Assembly: GCA_002494215.1 (NCBI GenBank) | Contig: DLBF01000008.1 | Span: 1-7,535 of the forward strand | Direction: 5' to 3' | Origin: Prevotellaceae bacterium UBA7028 | GTDB taxonomy: Bacteria > Bacteroidota > Bacteroidia > Bacteroidales > Bacteroidaceae | DNA length: 7,535 nt | Position numbers and translations under genes: made by a program | The notes under the pieces: model-generated | The model's database searches: none | What the model was told of the DNA's origin: nothing | Seen by the model: the letters and a program-made list of their open reading frames with translations, nothing else | Part shown: in pieces, positions 1-4,774 of the stretch | Numbering within the stretch: position 1 is the stretch's first letter | Layout of the letters: every line of letters starts with the position of its first letter

Positions 1-20
1 ACCAACTGAGCTACAAGTCC
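1..20 (-). tRNA. tRNA gene, 5' end only (cut by window edge)
   Basis: Read on the minus strand from position 20, the sequence is GGACTTGTAGCTCAGTTGGT. This fits a tRNA 5' end: a 7-nt acceptor strand (GGACTTG), the invariant T8 with A9, the D-stem GCTC, and the D-loop start AGTTGGT. The anticodon and the rest of the gene lie outside the window, so the isotype cannot be called. Positions 24-28 and 37-41 (AAACC/GGTTT) could form a 5-bp hairpin in the precursor leader, just before the mature 5' end. A well-matched Bacteroidetes promoter lies upstream at 49-80. Confidence 0.88.
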
Positions 21-48
21 AGTAAACCGATAACTTGGTTTGCGGGTG

Positions 49-80
49 CAAAAGTAGAGATTTCCACTGAATTATCCAAA
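49..80 (-). promoter_or_regulatory. Bacteroidetes-type promoter of the tRNA gene
   Basis: On the minus strand, TTTG (80-77) is followed by a 20-nt spacer and then TACTTTTG (56-49). This matches the Bacteroidetes primary-sigma consensus TTTG-N19-21-TAnnTTTG exactly. Initiation would fall near 40-45, giving a tRNA precursor leader of roughly 20-25 nt before the mature end at 20. It diverges from the ribF promoter, and only 15 bp separate the two -33 boxes. Confidence 0.75.
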
Positions 81-95
81 TGTGCGACAGAAAAA

Positions 96-127
96 TTTGG
101 TCAGCAAAGTATATTTGTCTAATTTTG
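96..127 (+). promoter_or_regulatory. Bacteroidetes-type promoter of ribF
   Basis: TTTG (96-99) is followed by a 20-nt spacer and TAATTTTG (120-127), an exact fit to the Bacteroidetes consensus. Transcription should start about 5-9 nt after the -7 box, near 132-136. That is almost on the ATG at 137, so the ribF mRNA would be leaderless or nearly so. The promoter position also argues against the in-frame ATG at 80, which lies upstream of both boxes. A second TAnnTTTG match (110-117) has no TTTG at the right distance. Confidence 0.7.
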
Positions 128-136
128 CACTCGCTA

Positions 137-1030
137 ATGGAGAGACAGTGTGTAGCAACAATAGGTTTTTTTGATGGCGTACATCGCGGCCACCAGTGTC
201 TGGTAAGTCAGGTTTGCGGACTTGCCCATGAGTTGTGCTGCCCATCGCTTGTCATCACCTTCGACAAGCATCCCCGTCAGGTCCTTCACTCGGACTATAT
301 CCCCCAACTTCTTTCCACCCTTTCAGAGAAGAAAACTTTGCTGGAAGCTACAGGCATCGACCTCCTAGAGGTACTGCCCTTCACCTCTGAATTGAGTCGT
401 CTGACGGCCCTGCAGTTCATGCAGCAGGTGCTGCGCGACAAACTGAATGTAAAGACCTTGGTGATGGGTTACGACCACCGCTTCGGTTGCGGAGGAGGTG
501 AATTCCCCGACTATGTGGAGTGGGGTAGGCAGACGGGTATCAATGTAGTGCTGGCACGTGAGCTGGAAGGCGAGAAGGTGAGCAGCAGTCGCATCCGTCG
601 ATTCCTGGCGGAAGGTGACGTGCGTCAGGCCAACAGCCTGTTGGGATACTGCTATTCCCTGCAGGGCGAGGTGGTGAGCGGCCATCAGGTAGGCAGGCAC
701 ATTGGATTCCCCACAGCGAACCTGAGGGTGCAGGACGATAAGCTCCTGCCTGCTCTGGGTGTCTATGCCGTAAGGGTGACTGTGGAGGATGAGGCTACGT
801 ATGACGGCATGCTCTGCATCGGCCACAGACCTACGCTGAACAACGGCGATGAGTTGTCTGTCGAGGCCAACCTGTTTGACTTCAATGGCAACCTATATGG
901 TAAGAAGGTAACCCTGAGTCTGGTGGACCGTTTGCGCGACGAACAGTCTTTCCCCTCTGTCCAAGCTCTTCAGCAGCAATTGGAACAGGATGCGATTCAA
1001 GCGAGGAGGAAGTTGGACATTGAACATTGA
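137..1030 (+). CDS. ribF: Bifunctional riboflavin kinase / FAD synthetase (RibF)
   Basis: RibF phosphorylates riboflavin to FMN and adenylylates FMN to FAD in the cytoplasm. The 297-residue length is normal for the family. Seen in the N-terminal FAD synthetase (nucleotidyltransferase) half: GFFDGVHRGH at residues 10-19, HPRQVL at 45-50, MGYDHRFG at 110-117, and SSSRIRRFL at 149-157, the ISSTxIR-like motif. Seen in the C-terminal riboflavin kinase half: VGRHIGFPTANL at 185-196 with the PTAN signature, LGVYAV at 207-212, and VEANLFDFNG at 242-251, where E243 fits the kinase catalytic glutamate. I chose ATG 137 over the in-frame ATG 80 for two reasons: the FAD synthetase core begins five residues after it, and a good promoter (96-127) lies between the two. 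No Shine-Dalgarno is seen. The last codons and the TGA stop lie inside a 7-bp tandem repeat array. No FMN riboswitch is visible and none would fit in the short leader. Confidence 0.95.
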   Translation: MERQCVATIGFFDGVHRGHQCLVSQVCGLAHELCCPSLVITFDKHPRQVLHSDYIPQLLSTLSEKKTLLEATGIDLLEVLPFTSELSRLTALQFMQQVLRDKLNVKTLVMGYDHRFGCGGGEFPDYVEWGRQTGINVVLARELEGEKVSSSRIRRFLAEGDVRQANSLLGYCYSLQGEVVSGHQVGRHIGFPTANLRVQDDKLLPALGVYAVRVTVEDEATYDGMLCIGHRPTLNNGDELSVEANLFDFNGNLYGKKVTLSLVDRLRDEQSFPSVQALQQQLEQDAIQARRKLDIEH

Positions 1031-1067
1031 TCATTGAACATTGAGAATTGAGAGTTGAGAATTGAGA
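1019..1067 (+). repeat. Seven tandem 7-bp units overlapping the ribF stop codon
   Basis: Read in steps of seven from 1019, the units are ATTGAAC, ATTGATC, ATTGAAC, ATTGAGA, ATTGAGA, GTTGAGA, ATTGAGA. That is 49 bp with no indel. The first two units carry the last ribF codons (Ile-Glu-His) and the TGA at 1028-1030. The two sub-blocks differ at the unit end (AAC/ATC versus AGA), which suggests two rounds of duplication. Unit phase and copy number are read directly. Origin by replication slippage or a dispersed repeat family is inference. Confidence 0.9.
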
Positions 1068-1109
1068 ATTATTTTCGATATTTCGTGATTCCGTAATTCT
1101 TCACTTAAG

Positions 1110-1134
1110 ATTATGAATTATGGATTATGAATTG
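1110..1134 (+). repeat. Second 7-bp tandem array before the methyltransferase gene
   Basis: The units are ATTATGA (1110-1116), ATTATGG (1117-1123), ATTATGA (1124-1130) and a partial ATTG (1131-1134). The array ends 4 bp before the ATG at 1139. It has the same 7-bp period and ATT start as the array at 1019-1067 but a different core, ATTATGR rather than ATTGANM. The arrays are separated by about 42 bp of AT-rich sequence in which I see no clear promoter or terminator. Confidence 0.82.
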
Positions 1135-1138
1135 TTAA

Positions 1139-2305
1139 ATGACAAACTCTGAATTCATACTGCAACACCGTACGGAAGATGTGCGTAAGCTGGCCCTAAG
1201 GAAGATGCCTGAGGGGCTGGATGCCGCTTTCTGTCTGCAACAGATAGAGGGATGGCAGTTGGCTCGGAAGAAGATTCCCCGGTGGGCGGAAACGGACGGG
1301 TTGTTGTTCCCGCCGCGACTGTCTATGGAGCAGTGTAGCAGTCAGCAGACGGCCCTATACAAGCGTGGGGTAGTGGAGCGCTTGTTGGAGGGGCAGTGTC
1401 AGAGGATGATGGATTTGACAGGCGGCTTTGGCATTGACTTCAGCTATATGGCTCCTCTGTTCCGTGAGGCTATCTACATTGAGCAGCAGGAATTGCTCTG
1501 CCAGATAGCCCAACATAACTTCCAACTGTTAGGATTGCAACATGCAGAGGTGAGGAATGCGCAGAGTCAGGATGTGCTGGCGATGTCTGACCATACATCT
1601 TTAATATATGCCGACCCTGCCCGCAGGGATGATGCAGGCCGTAAGGTAGTGCTCTTGCAGGATTGCCAGCCTGATGTGGTGGCCCTGCAGGATGAAATGA
1701 TGGCTCATGCCAAGGTGGTGATGCTGAAGCTCTCGCCCATGCTGGATATCCAGCAGGCCCTGCGTCAGTTGCGTTATGTTCGCGAGGTGCATGTGGTCAG
1801 TGTGGATGGCGAATGCAAGGAGCTGTTGCTGGTGATGTACCAGCAGGAGGCACCCCTACGTTACTACTGTGTGAACATCACGGATCATGTGCAGGAGACG
1901 GTGGTGGAGGAAGTCTCCGTCCGTCCCGTTATCAGCAGGCAGCAGATGGCTTATCTGTATGAGCCCAATGCCTCTATCCTGAAGGCTGGCGTGCAGGATG
2001 CTCTCTGTTATATATATAAAGTGGAGAAACTGCATGCGTTCAGTCACCTCTTTACCTCAGACCGTCTTATAGAAGACTTCCCCGGTCGCAAATTCCGCAT
2101 TCTGGGGCGTAGCGACTTTGGCAAGCAGGGACTCAGAAACCTGCTGGCAGGAGTGAAGCAGGCCAACATTACGGTAAGGAATTTCCCTGCTACCGTTCAG
2201 GAATTGAGAAAAAAACTGAAACTGGCCGATGGTGGCAGCGTTTATCTGTTCGCAACTACTATGTCTGACAATTCTCATGCCCTCTTGAGGTGCGAGAAAT
2301 GTTAA
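1139..2305 (+). CDS. SAM-dependent methyltransferase with THUMP-like C-terminus (PG_1098 type)
   Basis: Predicted class I methyltransferase of 388 residues; the substrate is not known, and RNA is likely given the THUMP-like domain. Seen: an alpha-helical N-terminal part (1-85). The SAM-binding motif I, MDLTGGFGID, is at 91-100, and the acidic residue ending beta-2 (YIEQQ) at 113-117. Motif IV, YADPARRD, is at 157-164, in the position of the catalytic (D/N)PP(Y/F/W) motif of base methyltransferases. The strand VVMLKLSP is at 193-200. YLYEPNASILKAG at 272-284 is typical of this family. The C-terminal stretch (about 342-374), NITVRNFP then LRKKLKL then YLFAT, fits the THUMP-like domain. The architecture resembles Porphyromonas gingivalis PG_1098 (recalled family assignment). 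TAA at 1136-1138 lies directly before the ATG in frame, so no longer start exists. It follows ribF by 108 bp on the same strand, and read-through from the ribF promoter is plausible. Confidence 0.85.
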   Translation: MTNSEFILQHRTEDVRKLALRKMPEGLDAAFCLQQIEGWQLARKKIPRWAETDGLLFPPRLSMEQCSSQQTALYKRGVVERLLEGQCQRMMDLTGGFGIDFSYMAPLFREAIYIEQQELLCQIAQHNFQLLGLQHAEVRNAQSQDVLAMSDHTSLIYADPARRDDAGRKVVLLQDCQPDVVALQDEMMAHAKVVMLKLSPMLDIQQALRQLRYVREVHVVSVDGECKELLLVMYQQEAPLRYYCVNITDHVQETVVEEVSVRPVISRQQMAYLYEPNASILKAGVQDALCYIYKVEKLHAFSHLFTSDRLIEDFPGRKFRILGRSDFGKQGLRNLLAGVKQANITVRNFPATVQELRKKLKLADGGSVYLFATTMSDNSHALLRCEKC

Positions 2306-2339
2306 AATGTCTGTAAACTTTTGTCTTTTTTGCACAATT

Positions 2340-2373
2340 TTTGCAAACTATGTGATTATTTTTGCTAAATTTG
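2340..2373 (+). promoter_or_regulatory. Probable promoter of the oxidoreductase gene
   Basis: TTTG (2340-2343) and TAAATTTG (2366-2373) match the Bacteroidetes -33 and -7 boxes with a 22-nt spacer, one base longer than usual. An overlapping TATTTTTG (2357-2364) also fits the -7 consensus but has no TTTG 19-21 bp upstream. Initiation near 2380 would leave an A-rich leader of about 35 nt before the ATG at 2414. The 8-mer ATTTTTGC occurs twice here, 21 bp apart (2337-2344 and 2358-2365). A promoter is expected because gene content changes here. Confidence 0.5.
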
Positions 2374-2413
2374 CCCCAGTTTAAAATCAAAAACCTACTT
2401 AAATAACCTAATT

Positions 2414-3841
2414 ATGTCTACAAGAAGAGATTTTTTGAAGGGTATGGGTCTTGCAACGGCAGGCCTGACTTTGGCGCCTGTAGATTTGCTGGCAGCCAAG
2501 AAGAAAGTCCAGCCTGCCCCAGCTCCGAAGAGCGAGAAGGTGAAGATTGCCTACATCGGTATTGGTAACCGCGGTCAGCAGAATATCGACGAGTTTGCCA
2601 AGACCAATATGGTGGAGGTAGTAGCCCTCTGCGACGTGGACCTGCAGGGTAAGCAATGCCAGAAGGTACTGAACATGTACCCCAATGCCAAGCGCTATAC
2701 CGATTTTCGTAAGCTCTTTGATGAGTACAGCGATCACTTCGACGCTGTAGCAATAAGTGTGCCTGACCATACACACTTCTTTGTCTGCATGGCTGCCATG
2801 AAGCATGGCAAGCATGTCTATTGCGAGAAGCCCCTTATCCGTACTTTCCAGGAAGGTGAAATCCTGATAGAGATGGCCAACCGTCATCCCGAACTGGCAA
2901 CACAGGTGGGTAACCAGGGTCACTCTGAGGCTAACTACTTCCAGTTCAAGGCTTGGATGGAAGCAGGTATCATCAAGGATGTAACAAAGGTGGTGGCTCA
3001 CATGAACAACGACCGCCGTTGGCACAAGTATGATTGGAACATGAAGAAGATGCCAGAGGGCGATCCCATCCCCGCTGGTATGGACTACGATACATGGCAC
3101 GGTGGTATTCGCTACCACAACTTCAGCAACCTGTACCATCAGGGTGACTGGCGTAGCTGGTACGACTTCGGTATGGGAGCGTTGGGTGACTGGGGTGCTC
3201 ATCTGCTGGATACCGCCCATGAGTTCCTGCAGCTGGGTCTTCCCTATGAGATAAACATGAAGTACGCCAAGAACCACAACGAGTTCTTCTATCCTTTCAG
3301 CAGCACCATCGAGTTCCGCTTCGGAGCCCGTGGCAATATGCCTCCCTGCGATGTTATCTGGTACGATGGTACAGACAACCAGCCCCCATTGCCCGAAGGC
3401 TATGGCGAGAGCAAGTTGGCCGACGGTATTCCTGCCAGCGGTCAGGGTGAATATACCAACCAGAAGCTGAACCCCGGTAAGATTATCTATGGACGTGACC
3501 TTACCTTCAAGGGTGCCAGTCATGGTAGCACCTTGGAGATTATCCCCAAGGAGAAGGCAGAGGCTATGAAGGATAAGCTGCCCGTGGTTCCCAAGAGTCC
3601 CAGCAACCACTACGTTAACTTCCTGCGTGCCTGCAAGGGCGAGGAGAAGACTCGCTCACCCTTCCAGATTGCCGGTGTGCTGTGCCAGGTATTCTGTCTG
3701 GGTGTTATCGCTCAGCGCCTGAACACTCAGCTGTTCTTCGACCCCCGTACCAAGAAGTTCACCAACAACGAGTTTGCGAACGCTATGCTTTCAGGCATGC
3801 CTCCTCGCAAAGGCTGGGAAGAGTTTTATAAACTAGATTAA
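2414..3841 (+). CDS. Tat-exported Gfo/Idh/MocA family oxidoreductase
   Basis: NAD(P)-dependent sugar oxidoreductase family protein of 475 residues. Seen: a twin-arginine signal, STRRDFLKG at 2-10, then a hydrophobic stretch to about residue 28. A lysine/proline-rich linker follows (29-43). The Rossmann nucleotide site is IAYIGIGNRG at 45-54, with CDVD at 73-76 ending beta-2; the acidic residue suits NAD rather than NADP. The family hallmark YCEKP is at 136-140. GALGDWGAHLLD at 255-266 carries the His263/Asp266 pair expected in the catalytic region. The C-terminal part has NHYVNFLRACKG at 398-409. Family knowledge: Tat-exported members fold with bound cofactor, and some act as redox-neutral glycosidases (GH109 type) or make 3-keto-glycosides. 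The DUF1080 gene 51 bp downstream supports 3-keto-sugar chemistry, but substrate and direction are inference. No Shine-Dalgarno; A-rich leader. Confidence 0.9.
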   Translation: MSTRRDFLKGMGLATAGLTLAPVDLLAAKKKVQPAPAPKSEKVKIAYIGIGNRGQQNIDEFAKTNMVEVVALCDVDLQGKQCQKVLNMYPNAKRYTDFRKLFDEYSDHFDAVAISVPDHTHFFVCMAAMKHGKHVYCEKPLIRTFQEGEILIEMANRHPELATQVGNQGHSEANYFQFKAWMEAGIIKDVTKVVAHMNNDRRWHKYDWNMKKMPEGDPIPAGMDYDTWHGGIRYHNFSNLYHQGDWRSWYDFGMGALGDWGAHLLDTAHEFLQLGLPYEINMKYAKNHNEFFYPFSSTIEFRFGARGNMPPCDVIWYDGTDNQPPLPEGYGESKLADGIPASGQGEYTNQKLNPGKIIYGRDLTFKGASHGSTLEIIPKEKAEAMKDKLPVVPKSPSNHYVNFLRACKGEEKTRSPFQIAGVLCQVFCLGVIAQRLNTQLFFDPRTKKFTNNEFANAMLSGMPPRKGWEEFYKLD

Positions 3842-3877
3842 ACCTAGGTTCTCATAGGAAACCCTAGGATATCCTAT
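3841..3877. repeat. Paired short palindromes between oxidoreductase and DUF1080 genes
   Basis: The 51-bp gap starts at the last base of the stop codon with a perfect 10-bp palindrome, AACCTAGGTT (3841-3850). A perfect 12-bp palindrome, TAGGATATCCTA (3865-3876), follows. CCTAGG occurs twice exactly 20 bp apart (3843-3848 and 3863-3868) and can pair with itself to form a 6-bp stem with two further A-T pairs past a one-base bulge. ATAGGA (3854-3859) and TCCTAT (3872-3877) can pair instead. There is no T-run, so this is not a standard terminator. An mRNA structure or a protein site are both possible. Confidence 0.5.
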
Positions 3878-3892
3878 AAAGAAACAAAACGG

Positions 3893-4651
3893 ATGAAAAA
3901 AACAATATTCGCTATAGCTATGCTGGCTGTGTTGCCCGTAGCTGCAAAGAAAAAGATTGTAAAAGAGACTCCTGCCGTTGTTCCTACAACAGACAACATA
4001 CTGACAGAGCAGGAAGAACGTGAGGGCTGGAAGCTCCTCTGGGATGGTAAGACAACCGAAGGATGGCGCGGTGCCAAGTTGGCAGGCTTCCCCGAAAAGG
4101 GATGGCGCATTGAGGATGGTGTGCTGAAGGTTGAGGCTGCCAATGGTGCCGAGAGCGGTAACGGTGGCGACATCGTAACCAACAAGAGCTACCATAACTT
4201 TATGCTGAAGGTGGACTTCAAGATTACAGAAGGTGCCAACAGCGGTATCAAGTACTTTGTTGATCCCGACATGAACCAGGGCGAGGGTAGTGCCATCGGT
4301 TGTGAGTTCCAGATTCTGGACGACCTGCGCCACCCCGATGCCAAGCTGGGTGTGAAGGGTAACCGTCGTCTGGGTTCGCTGTACGACCTGATTCCCGCTC
4401 CCGAGAACAAACCCTTCGATATCACAACATGGAATACAGCTACTGTTATCGTGAAGGACAATCACGTAGAGCATTGGCTGAACGGTGTGAAGCTGCTGGA
4501 GTACGAGCGTAACACTCAGGAGTGGAACGCGCTGGTAGCTTACAGTAAGTACAAGAACTGGCCCAACTTCGGTAATCGCGACGGACGCATCCTTTTACAG
4601 GATCACGGTAACGAGGTATGGTTCAAGAACGTTAAGATTAAGGAGTTTTAA
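3893..4651 (+). CDS. Exported DUF1080 (3-keto-disaccharide hydrolase-type) protein
   Basis: A 252-residue secreted protein with one DUF1080 domain, a jelly-roll fold of the concanavalin/LamG type. The domain is annotated as 3-keto-disaccharide hydrolase in Pfam, and members cleave 3-keto-glycosides by hydrolysis or elimination. Seen: a signal peptide at 1-18 ([18 protein letters not shown]) followed by KKK. The domain opens with [13 protein letters not shown] (48-60) and W71. It continues with [18 protein letters not shown] (92-109), GANSGIKYF (114-122), EFQILDD (138-144), [10 protein letters not shown] (161-170) and HWLNG (194-198). The closing strand [16 protein letters not shown] (232-247) is the usual ending. 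Length and motif order are complete. The signal lacks a lipobox Cys, so a periplasmic location is favoured. It lies 51 bp after the oxidoreductase gene on the same strand and is probably co-transcribed. Functionally it would act on the oxidised product of that enzyme (inference). Confidence 0.9.
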   Translation: MKKTIFAIAMLAVLPVAAKKKIVKETPAVVPTTDNILTEQEEREGWKLLWDGKTTEGWRGAKLAGFPEKGWRIEDGVLKVEAANGAESGNGGDIVTNKSYHNFMLKVDFKITEGANSGIKYFVDPDMNQGEGSAIGCEFQILDDLRHPDAKLGVKGNRRLGSLYDLIPAPENKPFDITTWNTATVIVKDNHVEHWLNGVKLLEYERNTQEWNALVAYSKYKNWPNFGNRDGRILLQDHGNEVWFKNVKIKEF

Positions 4652-4669
4652 TGTAAACGTCTTGTATGA

Positions 4670-4698
4670 GCAGTAGGAGGGCATGGTCCCTCCTTTGC
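4670..4698 (+). terminator. GC-rich hairpin after DUF1080 gene; weak terminator or processing site
   Basis: AGGAGGG (4675-4681) pairs perfectly with CCCTCCT (4688-4694) around a 6-nt CATGGT loop. GCA (4670-4672) pairs with TGC (4696-4698) beyond a small internal loop. Only TTT (4694-4696) follows the stem, much less than a normal intrinsic terminator. It lies 18 bp past the DUF1080 stop in the 123-bp gap before the GH92 gene. It could be a leaky terminator, a 3'-end stabilising structure, or an attenuator setting relative expression of the two enzyme pairs. Confidence 0.4.
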
Positions 4699-4774
4699 CC
4701 GTATAAAGCATGTTGTCAACTTTTTGCATAAGAGAACTCAAAAACAAAAACCAACTAAATTAAATTAATAAAAA

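Noticed and set aside
110..117. TATATTTG as the ribF -7 box
   Set aside because: It matches TAnnTTTG, but the nearest TTTG (96-99) is only 10 bp upstream. The box at 120-127 has the correct 20-bp spacing.
80..136. ATG at 80 as an alternative ribF start adding 19 residues
   Set aside because: The extra residues match nothing in RibF, and the ATG lies upstream of both promoter boxes (96-127), so it would not be in the predicted mRNA.
2408..3610. Long antisense open frame (about 400 codons) opposite the oxidoreductase gene
   Set aside because: The plus-strand frame has complete Gfo/Idh/MocA motifs and a Tat signal. The antisense frame has no recognisable domain and is explained by codon bias of the real gene.
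4694..4726. TTTG (4694-4697) plus ACTTTTTG (4719-4726) as a GH92 promoter
   Set aside because: The 21-bp spacing is right, but the -7 box lacks the TA pair, and the TTTG lies in the hairpin's 3' arm. Too weak to annotate.
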